NCBI RefSeq assembly: GCF_900111095.1
Contig: NZ_FOGB01000003.1
Coordinates: 1-64,000, forward strand
Reading direction: 5' to 3'
DNA length: 64,000 bases
Origin: Amphritea atlantica
GTDB lineage: Bacteria; Pseudomonadota; Gammaproteobacteria; Pseudomonadales; Balneatricaceae
Program-made: the position numbers and the translations under genes
The notes under the pieces: generated by a model
Told to the model about the DNA's origin: nothing
Database searches by the model: none
The model's input: the letters and a program-made list of their open reading frames with translations, nothing else
Shown: positions 35,852 through 45,947 of the stretch, piece after piece
Layout of the letters: each line of letters starts with the position of its first letter
Numbering within the stretch: position 1 is the first letter of the stretch

Positions 35852-38647
35852 TTAAAGACGAACAGCCGGGATAGCAGTATGCGCTACGCTCAGGTCCTGA
35901 CTCGGTGGAACGAAAGAGGTCAGGTTGATACCTTCAACGGCTTCTTTGTACTCTTCCAGAGTCGGGAAGCGACCCAGGATAGTAGACAGAACAACCATTG
36001 GCGTTGACCCCAGCAGAGACTCACCTTTCTTCTCTGAACTATCTTCTACAACCCGGCCCTGGAACAGACGGGTAGAAGTGGCCAGTACAGTATCACCAGG
36101 CGCTGCTTTTTCCTGGTTACCCATGCACAGGTTACATCCAGGACGCTCTAAGTAGAGAATGTTTTCATACTGAGTACGTGCCTTTTCTTTTGGATGTTCA
36201 TCATCAAAAGTGAAGCCAGCGTATTTCGCGAGAACATCCCAGTCACCTTCCGCTTTCAGCTCATCAACGATGTTGTACGTTGGTGGAGCAACAACCAGTG
36301 GCGCGTTAAAGGTGATCGGACCTTTCTTCTCCAGGTTACGCAACATCGCAGCGATGATCTGCATATCGCCTTTGTGGACCATACAGGAACCAATGAAGCC
36401 CAGATCTACCTTACGTCCATCATAGTAAGAAGCGGGACGGATCACATCATGGGTGTAACGCTTGGAGATATCTTCGTTGTTTACGTCCGGGTCAGCAATC
36501 ATTGGCTCATCGATTGCGTCAAGATCAACAACCAGCTCAGCGTAGTACTTAGCGTTATCGTCCGGAGCCAGTGCAGGTGCTTCGCCAGATTTAACTTCCG
36601 CGATACGCTTGTCAGCCAGGTCGATCAGGCCTTGCAGCATGCCCGCTGCGTTATCCATACCTTTGTCGATCATGATCTGGATACGGGACTTAGCCAGTTC
36701 CAGAGACTGGATCAGCGTTTCGTCAGTGGAGATACAGATAGACGCTTTCGCTTTCATCTCTGCAGTCCAGTCAGTGAACGTGAACGCCTGGTCAGCCAGC
36801 AGAGTACCGATCTGTACTTCAATGACACGTCCCTGGAATACGTTTTCACCACCGAACTTCTTCAGCATCTGCGCCTGAGTGGCGTGTACGATGTCGCGGA
36901 AATCCATGTGAGGCTTCATAGAGCCTTTGAAGGTTACCTTCACAGACTCAGGGATTGGCATAGCGGACTCACCTGTCGCCAGTGCGATTGCAACAGTACC
37001 GGAGTCAGCACCGAAGGCGATACCTTTAGACATACGGGTGTGGGAATCACCACCAATGATGATTGCCCGGTCGTCAACGGTGATGTCATTCAGTACTTTG
37101 TGAATAACGTCAGTCATTGAGTGGTAAACGCCTTTCGGGTCACGTGCTGTGATTACACCGAATGCGTTCATGAACGCCATCAGCTTAGGTGTATTGGCTT
37201 TAGCTTTGTTATCCCAAACAGATGCGGTGTGACAACCAGACTGGAAGGCACCATCAACACTTGGAGAGATAGTAGAAGCAGCCATCGCTTCCAGTTCCTG
37301 ACAAGTCATAGGACCTGTAGTGTCCTGAGAACCGACGATGTTCACTTTCACGCGAACATCAGAACCTGTGTGCAGAGGCGTCTTAGAAGTAACACCAACA
37401 GCATTACGGTTAAAGATTTTCTCAACCGCAGTCAGACCCTGGCCTTCGTGAGAGATCTCTTTAGATGGCGCGTAAACCGCTGGCGCTTCAACGCCCAGCG
37501 TTTCAGCAGCGAACGTTTGCAGTTTCTTACCGAAGGTTACCGCGTAAGAACCACCCGCTTTCATGAATTCAACTTTTTGCGGCGTGAAAGCGTCGGCTAC
37601 GTCAACCAGCTCCTGGTCGCCGTTGTAGAGCTTCTTCGCTTTAGTATCGATGGTCAGAACCGTACCCGTTGCAACAGAGTATGCTTCTTCCAGTACAGGA
37701 TCACCGTTTTCGTCACGAACAACTTCGCCGTTTGCGTCAGTTTTCTTAACCCAGTTTTTCAGGTCCAGACCGATACCGCCGGTTACACCAACCGTAGTCA
37801 GGAAGATAGGCGCAATACCATTAGTACCAGCAACGACCGGACGATTGTTGATGAATGGGATGTATGGAGAGGTTTTTTCACCGGCCCACAGTGCCACGTT
37901 GTTAACACCTGACATACGGGAAGAACCTACCCCCATGGTGCCTTTTTCAGCAATCAGCATCACTTTGGCGTCAGGGTGTTGCTTACCCAGCTCAACGATC
38001 TCCTGCTGAGCTTGTGGCGAGATCATGCACAGGCCATGCAGTTCGCGGTCAGCACGGGAGTGAGACTGATTACCCGGAGAGAGTAAGTCAGTGGAGATAT
38101 CACCCTCAGCAGCAATGTAGGTAACCACTTTGATCTTCTCTGGAATATCATCCAGCTTGGTGAAGAACTCAGCTTTTGAGTAGCTTTCCAGGATATCTTT
38201 AGCGATCGCATTGCCCGCTTTGTAAGCATCAGCCAAACGAGTGTAGTCAGCATCGTACAGGAATACCTGAGATTTCAGAACCTCACCTGCAGCAGCAGCC
38301 TGAGCGTCGTCAGACAGCGCGATATCCAGCAGCGCTGCAACAGATGGCCCACCTTTCATGTGAGATAGCTGCTCAAGAGCAAACTCAGGAGATATTTCGG
38401 CAACCGTTTCTTTACCCAGAGCGATATCTTTCAGGAAAGCGGCTTTAACGCCAGCCGCTGGAGTCGTACCAGGCAGCGTGTTGTAGATGAAGAAGTTCAA
38501 AGATGCTTCGCGATGCTCATTACCAGTGTCTTTAATCTGGGCAATGATTTCAGAAAGTAGCTCTGCGCTATCAATCGGTTTGGGATTCAGGCCAAGGTCC
38601 TTTTTACGAACCTCAATTTCTTCTAGGTAGTCAGAATAGTAACTCAT
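35852..38647 (-). CDS. long-form aconitate hydratase B (Bacteroidetes-like)
   Basis: The protein has 931 residues, about 65 longer than the neighbouring AcnB and clearly divergent from it. Domain order is AcnB: helical N-terminus (KPIDSAELLSEIIAQIKD), swivel with GDISTDLLSPGNQSHSR and GTMGVGSSRMSGVNN, then IGGDSHTRMSKGIAFGADSG and cluster cysteines in GSCMVHKGDM and GCNLCMGNQEKA. The inserted segment around residues 310-345 (LKNWVKKTDANGEVVRDENG) and the overall wording match AcnB of Flavobacteria/Bacteroidetes as I remember them. It should hydrate aconitate or 2-methylaconitate. The gene is on the opposite strand to both other aconitases. Confidence 0.92.
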   Translation of the reverse strand: MSYYSDYLEEIEVRKKDLGLNPKPIDSAELLSEIIAQIKDTGNEHREASLNFFIYNTLPGTTPAAGVKAAFLKDIALGKETVAEISPEFALEQLSHMKGGPSVAALLDIALSDDAQAAAAGEVLKSQVFLYDADYTRLADAYKAGNAIAKDILESYSKAEFFTKLDDIPEKIKVVTYIAAEGDISTDLLSPGNQSHSRADRELHGLCMISPQAQQEIVELGKQHPDAKVMLIAEKGTMGVGSSRMSGVNNVALWAGEKTSPYIPFINNRPVVAGTNGIAPIFLTTVGVTGGIGLDLKNWVKKTDANGEVVRDENGDPVLEEAYSVATGTVLTIDTKAKKLYNGDQELVDVADAFTPQKVEFMKAGGSYAVTFGKKLQTFAAETLGVEAPAVYAPSKEISHEGQGLTAVEKIFNRNAVGVTSKTPLHTGSDVRVKVNIVGSQDTTGPMTCQELEAMAASTISPSVDGAFQSGCHTASVWDNKAKANTPKLMAFMNAFGVITARDPKGVYHSMTDVIHKVLNDITVDDRAIIIGGDSHTRMSKGIAFGADSGTVAIALATGESAMPIPESVKVTFKGSMKPHMDFRDIVHATQAQMLKKFGGENVFQGRVIEVQIGTLLADQAFTFTDWTAEMKAKASICISTDETLIQSLELAKSRIQIMIDKGMDNAAGMLQGLIDLADKRIAEVKSGEAPALAPDDNAKYYAELVVDLDAIDEPMIADPDVNNEDISKRYTHDVIRPASYYDGRKVDLGFIGSCMVHKGDMQIIAAMLRNLEKKGPITFNAPLVVAPPTYNIVDELKAEGDWDVLAKYAGFTFDDEHPKEKARTQYENILYLERPGCNLCMGNQEKAAPGDTVLATSTRLFQGRVVEDSSEKKGESLLGSTPMVVLSTILGRFPTLEEYKEAVEGINLTSFVPPSQDLSVAHTAIPAVRL

Positions 38648-38812
38648 AGCGTAAAGCGTCTCGTCTCAGTTAATTCTAATTATGAATCTGCGGCAGATTA
38701 TAAGGAAAAAGCAACAAACAGCTCAATGAAAACAGTTTAAATTGCGCTTATAGTCGGTATAAATAAAATAAATGGCAACAAAATCAATCTGTTCCTGATG
38801 GTATACATTGGT

Positions 38813-38824
38813 TGTAGATCTACA
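38813..38824. promoter_or_regulatory. 12-base palindrome, candidate operator
   Basis: TGTAGATCTACA is perfect and lies 166 bases before the long-form AcnB start. Confidence 0.3.
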
Positions 38825-39230
38825 TGTTTTTGCAAATTTGGGATAGCTGCTCCTTTGCTGAAAAACAGTAATCATTCAGGAAGGATGCTTAATTTCAGGT
38901 TGACCAATATAAGTCAGTCGTTATTTATGACACAGCTGTTTGACGGATGCTCGTGTCCATAGTGATTTAATCGATCGGTCAGAACCATCCCCTCGCCTCT
39001 TACTGGCTTCAGTTTAGCAGCCCGGTGGCTTCATATGCTGATTCTGTCCCAGACCCTTCATTTATTCTTTTGACTAGCCCCCTCTGCCATTCTGCATTGC
39101 ACAAACCCCGTCCGGCAGCACTTGAAAAAGGTCAAAACAGTCTATGCACACTAGCAAATAGTCGTAGATTGTATGAAATATAGACGAAAATAGCGCCAGC
39201 AGCCTTGCTTTAAGCTATCTATCCGATAAC

Positions 39231-39242
39231 ATTGTCGACAAT
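39231..39242. promoter_or_regulatory. 12-base palindrome, candidate GntR-type operator for acnA
   Basis: ATTGTCGACAAT is perfect and lies 157 bases before acnA. TTGT-ACAA half sites are usual for GntR/FCD regulators. Binding is inferred. Confidence 0.35.
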
Positions 39243-39398
39243 CTTAACAATGTAATAATTTATGTTGCAGGTGATAGCGGTTCGTTTGACAGCTGAATAT
39301 ATGACGAAGCAGGGAGATCGGGCGACTCCACCAATGACCGGGGCTCGTGCAAACAGCTTATAGGTTCAGCAGCATCCCATCTGCGAGAGGAATAGAAT

Positions 39399-42116
39399 AT
39401 GACAAGTCCTATCGATTTTGATCCATCCCGTTCCATTAAAACCCTCCCCGGAACAGCGCACCGCTACCATAGCCTGCCAGATACCGCTGCGCGCTTTGGT
39501 ATAAAGCTTGATGAACTACCCTTCTCTCTTCGCCCCATCCTGGAAGGTATCGCCCGGAATGTTGGCCAGAACGGCATAACCGCTGAGCAGGTTCAGGCGC
39601 TTGGAGGCTGGACTGAACATCAGGGTAAGCAGCCGATCGAAATTCCTTTCACGGCAGGTCGCGTCATTATGCACGACCTGAGTGGCACGCCAGCCATTGT
39701 GGATTTTGCTGCTATGCGCTCAGCGGTTCAGCGGATGGGTATGGATCCGGCCATCATCGAGCCATTGGTACGCGCAGATCTGGTTATCGATCACACGGTG
39801 ACAATGGACAACACAGGCAGTCCCGCTTCTCTCAGAATTAATGGGGAGCTGGAAGCAGCCAGAAACAAAGAGCGCTATGCCTTTTTGAAATGGGGTGCGC
39901 AGGCATTTGAAACGATCAGGATCATTCCCCCACAAACCGGCATTGTGCATCAGGTTAACCTGGAATATCTGGCACAGGGCTATCTCAACATCAATGGACT
40001 GATGGTCCCTGACACCCTCATTGGTATGGACAGCCATACGCCAATGGCCAATGCTTTAGGTATTGTGGGCTGGGGGGTTGGCGGTATTGAAGCCGGTGCC
40101 TCTATGCTGGGCCAGCCGATGCAGATGCTGGCTCCTGAAGTGGTCGGTGTTGAGCTCACAGGCGCACTGAGAGAGGGTGTTACCGCAACAGATCTGGTAC
40201 TGACCATCACGGAGATGTTGAGAAACTATCCGGGCGGTGTTGTGGGTAAATTTGTTGAATACATCGGTGAGGGTTGCGCCAATCTGTCCCTGCCTGACCG
40301 CGCTACCATCGCCAATATGTCACCTGAATATGGTGCAACCATGGGCTTCTTCCCATTTGATGAGATCTCAGCCGACTACCTGAGAGCAACCGGCAGGGAT
40401 GGTGATCTGCCACTCGCATTCTATAAAGCACAAAATATGGCCTGGACGCCAGGCCAGCCGCTGCCACGCTATACCGATCTTCTTCAGCTTGATCTGGCCA
40501 CGGTTGAACCCTCTGTCGCCGGCCCCAAAAGGCCTCAGGACAGGTTACCGCTGGCTGAGCTTGGCAACGTTTTCAGGAAAGCGGCAACCGAAGGAGATCG
40601 CAAACCTGAAGTCGTTAATGTGACGCCAATGAAAGCAGACGAAGCCGGTATTTTCGCACCGTTACCGGAAAGGGAGTTAAAAGACGGCGATATCGTGATT
40701 GCAGCGATTACAGCCTGCACCAATACATCTAACCCCGGCTTATTAATTGCAGCAGGTCTTCTTGCTAAGAAAGCGAATGAGCTGGGAATGAAAGTACCTG
40801 ATGGCGTTAAAACATCTCTGGCACCGGGATCACCGGTTGCCACCGACTTTTTAACCAAGGCGGGACTACAACAGCATCTGGATGCACTGGGTTTTAATAC
40901 CGCTGGTTATGGGTGTACAACCTGCGTCGGTAATTCCGGCCCTCTGGCACCCAGCATTGAAGAAGCGTTGCAAAACCACGATATTATCGCAGCCTCTGTT
41001 TTATCCGGTAACCGGAACTTTGAAGGCCGGGTTCATCCGGATGTTGATACCAACTTCCTCATGTCACCACCGCTGGTGGTTGCCATGGCTATTGCGGGTA
41101 ACGTGAATATTGACGTCACTACTCAGCCCATTGGTCAGGATGCCAGCGGAAAGGATGTTTTCCTTAAAGATATCTGGCCGAGCAACGCTGAAATTACTCA
41201 GACGATGCATGCGTGTATGGATCCGAAAGCCTTCAGAGAAACCTATGAGAACGCCCTCGACGGCCCTGATACCTGGCAGAACCTGGCCTCTCCGACAGGC
41301 CCTGTTTATGACTGGGATCCAGATTCAACCTACATCCAGGAGATCTCGTTCTTCGACGGTTTCTCACTGGAAACGCCACAAGATGCGTTAAACAATATCG
41401 CCGGGGCGCGCATGCTGGTGATGTGTGATGACAATACCACCACTGACCATATTTCACCGGTAAGCCGGATACGTCCAGACTCCCCTCCGGGTGAATACCT
41501 GATCTCACAAGGCGTTGCAGAGGGCGATCTGACATCGCTTGGGGCACGCCGGGGCAACCACCATGTCATGCTACGCAGTATTTTTGGCAACAATAAAGCC
41601 AGAAACCTGATGCTGCCAGGCACCACTGGCGCGGTAACCCGTTACCACCCGTCTGAAGGTGAACCTGCACAGATGTCTATTTACGATGCCGCTGCGCGTT
41701 ACCGTGAAGAAGGCACCTCCACCGTTGTCTTTGGCGGCAAACTGTATGGCACCGGATCATCACGGGACTGGGCCGCAAAAGGGCCAGCGCTGCTGGGTGT
41801 CAGAGCGATCATTGCAGAAAGCTTTGAGCGTATTCACAAATCCAATCTGGTGGGAATGGGGGTTTTACCGCTGCAATTGCCGCAAGGGGTCACACGGGCC
41901 TCTCTTAATCTGGATGGATCAGAAACCTTTGACCTGAATGGTATTGATACACTTGAGCCCAGAGGCTCTGTAGAACTGACGATTCACCGAGCGGATGGCT
42001 CATCCCAGCAGATCGAGCTGCTGTCACGTATCGATACCTCATCAGAGCTGGATCAGATACGTCATAAAGGCATTCTGCCGATGGTGTTACGCGACATTAT
42101 TGCCGCGAATGCTTAG
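39399..42116 (+). CDS. acnA: aconitate hydratase A
   Basis: The protein has 905 residues, AcnA/IRP type. It shows FTAGRVIMHDLSGTPAIVDF, DNTGSPASLRINGELE, PPQTGIVHQVNLEYLA, cluster cysteines in AAITACTNTSNP and GYGCTTCVGNSG, and the C-terminal swivel with TTDHISPVSRI and KLYGTGSSRDWAAKGPALLG. It catalyses citrate-isocitrate conversion. Some otherwise fixed positions differ from the usual AcnA: GMDSHTPMANALGIVGWG in place of the common TDSHTTM...NGLG form, and IEAGAS for IEAEAA. It is therefore a divergent member, possibly with a related substrate. Confidence 0.9.
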   Translation: MTSPIDFDPSRSIKTLPGTAHRYHSLPDTAARFGIKLDELPFSLRPILEGIARNVGQNGITAEQVQALGGWTEHQGKQPIEIPFTAGRVIMHDLSGTPAIVDFAAMRSAVQRMGMDPAIIEPLVRADLVIDHTVTMDNTGSPASLRINGELEAARNKERYAFLKWGAQAFETIRIIPPQTGIVHQVNLEYLAQGYLNINGLMVPDTLIGMDSHTPMANALGIVGWGVGGIEAGASMLGQPMQMLAPEVVGVELTGALREGVTATDLVLTITEMLRNYPGGVVGKFVEYIGEGCANLSLPDRATIANMSPEYGATMGFFPFDEISADYLRATGRDGDLPLAFYKAQNMAWTPGQPLPRYTDLLQLDLATVEPSVAGPKRPQDRLPLAELGNVFRKAATEGDRKPEVVNVTPMKADEAGIFAPLPERELKDGDIVIAAITACTNTSNPGLLIAAGLLAKKANELGMKVPDGVKTSLAPGSPVATDFLTKAGLQQHLDALGFNTAGYGCTTCVGNSGPLAPSIEEALQNHDIIAASVLSGNRNFEGRVHPDVDTNFLMSPPLVVAMAIAGNVNIDVTTQPIGQDASGKDVFLKDIWPSNAEITQTMHACMDPKAFRETYENALDGPDTWQNLASPTGPVYDWDPDSTYIQEISFFDGFSLETPQDALNNIAGARMLVMCDDNTTTDHISPVSRIRPDSPPGEYLISQGVAEGDLTSLGARRGNHHVMLRSIFGNNKARNLMLPGTTGAVTRYHPSEGEPAQMSIYDAAARYREEGTSTVVFGGKLYGTGSSRDWAAKGPALLGVRAIIAESFERIHKSNLVGMGVLPLQLPQGVTRASLNLDGSETFDLNGIDTLEPRGSVELTIHRADGSSQQIELLSRIDTSSELDQIRHKGILPMVLRDIIAANA

Positions 42117-42145
42117 CAGAACAGCGTAAGCGAAAGATACTGACT

Positions 42146-42172
42146 AAAAAACCCGCATCATGCGGGTTTTTA
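42146..42172. terminator. terminator between acnA and the RIO kinase gene
   Basis: Arms AAAACCCGCA and TGCGGGTTTT around TCA, with A- and T-runs, can serve both convergent genes. Confidence 0.88.
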
Positions 42173-42224
42173 TTTCAGTAACAGCCTGTAGAGGGCTGAT
42201 CTGCCGGAAACGGCTTAACGAAAA

Positions 42225-43079
42225 TTAAATTTCCTCAGCCTCTTTAAGGCGTTCCTGCCGCTCACGCTCTTCCTGCATAACTGCTTTGATCTCTTCCAAT
42301 ACAGAGTCAACATCAGCACTATCGGCATCACCGTCATAGAGGCCGGTCAGCTCAGTTTCAGGCTTCAGTTCCCCCTCTTCGTACAGCGCCCACATCTCTT
42401 CACCAAAGCGGGACAGACTCAGTACCGGGGCAAACTGGGAATAGTAACGGGTCATATTAGTAACATCACGCAATAACATTGACCTTGCACTGTTATTCGC
42501 TGAGGCATCAACTGCCTGGGGCAGATCAATCACGACCGGACCGTACTCATCCACCAGCACATTAAATTCTGACAGATCACCATGCACAATCCCCTCACAC
42601 AGCATCAGCTTTATGTAGTGCATCATCACTGCATAATCTTCAACGGCCTGCTCTTCTGTAAGCAGTACATCACCAAGACGCGGTGCTACATCTCCCTCAT
42701 CATCGACCACCAGCTCCATCAATAACACGCCGTCGATACAACCAAAGGTTTCCGGCACCCGAACGCCAGCCCGATACAATCTTGCCAGCGCATCGACTTC
42801 AGCGTTTTGCCAGATCTCTTCCTGCTGTTTTCGACCATAAGCCGAGTTTTTTTCCATCGCCCGGGCACGCCGGCCACTACGGACCTTGCGCCCCTCCTGG
42901 TATTGCGCAGCATTTTTAAAGCTTCGCTTCACCGCGTCTTTATAAACCTTGGCGCATCGAATCTGACCGGAGCAGCTGACGATATAGATATCGGCTTCTT
43001 TGCCGCTCATAAGCCGGCTGATAACCTCGTCGATCAAGCCTTCATCGATCAGCGGCAGAAGAGATTTTGGTGCTTTCAT
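42225..43079 (-). CDS. RIO-family serine protein kinase
   Basis: The protein has 284 residues. It has the RIO1-type ATP-binding start (ISRLMSGKEADIYIVSC, CAKVYKD), the flexible segment with SGRRARAMEKNSAYGRK, the catalytic HGDLSEFNVLV and the metal-binding IDLPQAVD. An acidic C-terminal tail (residues 240-284) follows. Bacterial RIO proteins are small cytosolic Ser/Thr kinases of unsettled target. It is transcribed alone. Confidence 0.9.
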   Translation of the reverse strand: MKAPKSLLPLIDEGLIDEVISRLMSGKEADIYIVSCSGQIRCAKVYKDAVKRSFKNAAQYQEGRKVRSGRRARAMEKNSAYGRKQQEEIWQNAEVDALARLYRAGVRVPETFGCIDGVLLMELVVDDEGDVAPRLGDVLLTEEQAVEDYAVMMHYIKLMLCEGIVHGDLSEFNVLVDEYGPVVIDLPQAVDASANNSARSMLLRDVTNMTRYYSQFAPVLSLSRFGEEMWALYEEGELKPETELTGLYDGDADSADVDSVLEEIKAVMQEERERQERLKEAEEI

Positions 43080-43201
43080 GCATACCTGTAATGTAAAAAA
43101 CCTGTTTTAGCCGACAGTGGCGAAACTAAGAAGGCAATACTAACACTTTTAAATTTTTTTTTAGCCTGAATCCGTTTCTCCCATACGGATCATTAACCCA
43201 C

Positions 43202-43233
43202 AAAAAAGCCCGCAACATTTGCGGGCTTTTTAA
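43202..43233 (-). terminator. terminator of the flavin monooxygenase gene
   Basis: Arms AAAAAGCCCGCAA and TTGCGGGCTTTTT-like halves pair around CAT; it sits 12 bases past the stop. Confidence 0.85.
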
Positions 43234-43244
43234 AAAGTGGAAAA

Positions 43245-44420
43245 TTACACCATGGTTGGATCTGGCTCCATCCCCATCAGGGAGCGTCCCAGAATCTGCT
43301 TGCAGACATCGTAATCGGTATAAGCATGGGCAGCTGTCATATTACAGTCACGCCACAGACGCTGAATTTCATTGTCGTGAATCCAGGTAGAACCTCCTGC
43401 TACCTCAAACAACCGGTTTACCGCCTCGCAGCACATCTTAATCGCATAGGCCTGATTGGTCCGCCAGAATGCCAGCTCAGCATCGGTTGGATAGCGCTTC
43501 TGCTCACCAAACTCTTTATGCTCGTCCCAGGTTTTCTCCATAAACGCCCGCGCAGCTGCAACCTGATGGGTCGACTCAGCCAGACGCATCAGCGGTGGAA
43601 TCTCCTTACCACTGCTGGCCAGTGTATAAGCACGGGTACGGTTTTGTGTCATCTCCTTATAAACCGTCAGCATCCGCTCGGCGATACCCAGCGCCATGGC
43701 GGCAAAACCACAGGCAAAATAGGGACGGTACGGGGTGTAATAGATCTTACTGTCGGGATACAGACCAAAACCTGTTGACTGACCAGACATCATCGCTTTA
43801 GCACGCTCGATACGATGCTCAGGGATAAAGGTATTAGGTTTGATCTTCAGCGTCTTGGTGCCTGAAGGCTTCATGCCCGCAGAGTACCAGTCGTCTTCAA
43901 TCTCATAATCACTGGCAGGAACAACACCGAAACAGTAGTCTTTCTCACCGGTCTCTTTGTTATCGCGCAAAAAACCAAGAATAGCCCACTGAGCATGATC
44001 ACAACCGGAGCTCCAGCGCATATCGCCATTAAAGATAACACCGCCTTCACACTCTTCGGTCTTACCAAAGGGAGCGATTGAACTACTGGCCACCGCGTCC
44101 GGATCCTCACCCCAGAACTCATCCTGAGCCTGCTTTGAAAACATCGCCATCTGATGGCTGTGAGTAATCAGCAAGCTAAATGCCCAGGCTGTACCACCAC
44201 AGGCCCCGGCAAGGGCTGCAACACAATCGGTCACTTCAGGCAGAGACAACTCTAAACCGCCATAAGCTTTAGGCTGTAACGCACGATGCAGCTTGATCGA
44301 TTTTAACAGACGGATATTTTCCTCTGGCACTTGTCTCAGCTTCTCTGCTTCAACAGCATTTGCCGCGATAGCAGGGAGAATTTTTTTAAGCTCATCCAGC
44401 ATCGGATTTGGTCTTTGCAT
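43245..44420 (-). CDS. flavin-dependent aromatic hydroxylase, oxygenase component (HpaH C2/HsaA-like)
   Basis: The protein has 391 residues with the acyl-CoA-dehydrogenase fold used by group D flavin monooxygenases. Key stretches are FGGLELS-like YGGLELSLPEVTDCVAAL, RWSSGCDHAQWAILG, WYSAGMKPSGTKTLKI, and the C-terminal GGSTWIHDNEIQRLWRDCN and AAHAYTDYDVCKQILGR. It uses reduced flavin and O2 to add a hydroxyl group ortho to a phenol. The reductase partner is most likely the gene at 45948. Start is the ATG with AAAGG nine bases ahead; a GTG just before it is possible. The substrate is probably a 4-hydroxylated aromatic acid such as 4-hydroxybenzoate or 4-hydroxyphenylacetate; context (ligAB) favours the former. 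Confidence 0.85.
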   Translation of the reverse strand: MQRPNPMLDELKKILPAIAANAVEAEKLRQVPEENIRLLKSIKLHRALQPKAYGGLELSLPEVTDCVAALAGACGGTAWAFSLLITHSHQMAMFSKQAQDEFWGEDPDAVASSSIAPFGKTEECEGGVIFNGDMRWSSGCDHAQWAILGFLRDNKETGEKDYCFGVVPASDYEIEDDWYSAGMKPSGTKTLKIKPNTFIPEHRIERAKAMMSGQSTGFGLYPDSKIYYTPYRPYFACGFAAMALGIAERMLTVYKEMTQNRTRAYTLASSGKEIPPLMRLAESTHQVAAARAFMEKTWDEHKEFGEQKRYPTDAELAFWRTNQAYAIKMCCEAVNRLFEVAGGSTWIHDNEIQRLWRDCNMTAAHAYTDYDVCKQILGRSLMGMEPDPTMV

Positions 44421-44771
44421 CACTCATTACCTTTCTCATTATTGTTGTCGCGACAGTGGCTTACCTGAACCCTATGTACTCACACCCTGATTCAGGACCA
44501 TCTATCAAACTTCTGAATACATTATTGATGACACACCGACAGAATAAAATGGATCTTTCACAGGGTAACTTGTACTTTTCATTGTTAATATATGAAGTAT
44601 TTTTATACTATAGCTACTATAAAACCAGGACAAAGAGCACTGAAATCGCACTTCAAGTAAAACCAGACTAAACAGAACGGGCCATAACCAGAGAGAACTT
44701 GTACAAATCAACCTATTACATGGCAGCCTCACAGATGCAGTTTTACCGCTATAATAAGGTGATACCCAGAT
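44421..44771. other. divergent promoter region between the oxygenase and AraC genes
   Basis: The word AACTTGTAC occurs twice (44567-44575 and 44696-44704); the second is part of TTGTACAA. The same core appears upstream of ligA. The rest is AT-rich with no gene supported. Confidence 0.4.
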
Positions 44772-45728
44772 ATGGAAAATCTAACCGACAGAAGCAAAGC
44801 GATGAGTAGTCACTCTACACCACTTGCCCAAAGCAACAGCCCATCAGCCGATATCCCCAACATCGATATCGGCAAGGCTTACGATCAGCATTACACTGAC
44901 GCAGAGATACATTACGAACAACTGGAAAAGCTGGCAGATTTTTTCGGCCGCAATATGCCCGTTCACCACCATGATCGCTTTTATCAGATTCATGTCATTC
45001 TCAATGGTACCGTGCGGGTTCATCTGGATGAGACAAGCTACACCGTCGACGGACCAATGTTTTTCCTGACTCCACCGACGATTCCCCACGCTTTCGTCAC
45101 TGACAATGACGCTACCGGTCATGTGATTACCGCAAGACAACAACTTGTGTGGGAGCTGATGGGCGAGATGGGACCAACCCGCTGGGGTAACAATGGCATT
45201 ATGAATAATCCCCTGTGTGTAGCCCTGTCACCCGATTATGATGCCACCGCAAAGAGAATGCTCTACATGCTCAGCCTGATGGCCGATGAGAACGATCATA
45301 ACAGCATGGAACACTCGCTGGCACTGAAAGCACTGCTCCAGTTGGTACTCATCGATATTACACGGCTATCAGATCAAACCCAGAAAAAACAAAAAATACG
45401 CAAAGAGGATGTCCGTATATTTCACCGCTTCAATGAGCTGATCGAAGCCCATTTTCATGAACATCTCTCCCTGGCCCGTTATTCAGCAATGATCAGTGTG
45501 ACTGAGGCTCGCCTGAATGAGATCTGCAGGCGTCTGGCGGGGCTTCCCTCCAAGCGCCTGATTATGGAGCGACTGATGCAGGAAGCCAGACGCCTGCTGA
45601 CATACTCTTCTGCACCGATCACGGAGATAAGCTACCAGTTGGGCTTCAAAGACCCGGCTTATTTCGCACGCTTTTTCCGCAGAAATGCAGGCATTACCGC
45701 CAGCCAGTACAGAGAAGGAAAAAATTAG
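44772..45728 (+). CDS. AraC-family regulator, HpaA-like
   Basis: The protein has 318 residues. Residues about 50-150 form a cupin sensor domain with FFGRNMPVHHHDRFYQIHVI and FFLTPPTIPHAFVTDND, and GHVITARQQLVWELM. The C-terminal two-HTH domain is about 215-312 (LARYSAMISVTEARLNEICRRL, ISYQLGFKDPAYFARFFRRNAG). The cupin text follows HpaA, the activator of 4-hydroxyphenylacetate hydroxylase genes. AAGGTGA lies nine bases before the ATG. It is divergent from the oxygenase and ahead of the reductase, so both are probable targets. Confidence 0.88.
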   Translation: MENLTDRSKAMSSHSTPLAQSNSPSADIPNIDIGKAYDQHYTDAEIHYEQLEKLADFFGRNMPVHHHDRFYQIHVILNGTVRVHLDETSYTVDGPMFFLTPPTIPHAFVTDNDATGHVITARQQLVWELMGEMGPTRWGNNGIMNNPLCVALSPDYDATAKRMLYMLSLMADENDHNSMEHSLALKALLQLVLIDITRLSDQTQKKQKIRKEDVRIFHRFNELIEAHFHEHLSLARYSAMISVTEARLNEICRRLAGLPSKRLIMERLMQEARRLLTYSSAPITEISYQLGFKDPAYFARFFRRNAGITASQYREGKN

Positions 45729-45947
45729 CATATAATTTCAATCAGTTAAGTCGTCTTTACAATGCTTATCATTCACAGCCACGGGTAAATAGCTTATGAA
45801 AAGTACAATTAAAGCAGTGAAAATTATATGTTAACCAGCCGATCTGCCTCTATAATTAATTAATATATTAAGTTTTGTCCTGCCCGGTATCGACGGCAGA
45901 TACAATAATAACGACATCGCTACACTATTTATCAAAGGTGACCCTCC

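Larger units (their letters stand above)
38648..39398. other. 751-base regulatory region between the two divergent aconitase genes
   Basis: No gene is supported. Two perfect 12-base palindromes stand out, TGTAGATCTACA at 38813 and ATTGTCGACAAT at 39231. The acnA start has GAGAGGAA ahead. The length is large for a simple divergent promoter, so an unrecognised regulator or RNA cannot be excluded. Confidence 0.45.

Noticed and set aside
36194-37120. 308-codon plus-strand frame inside the long AcnB
   Set aside because: Antisense to a fully conserved aconitase; no family features and no start signal.
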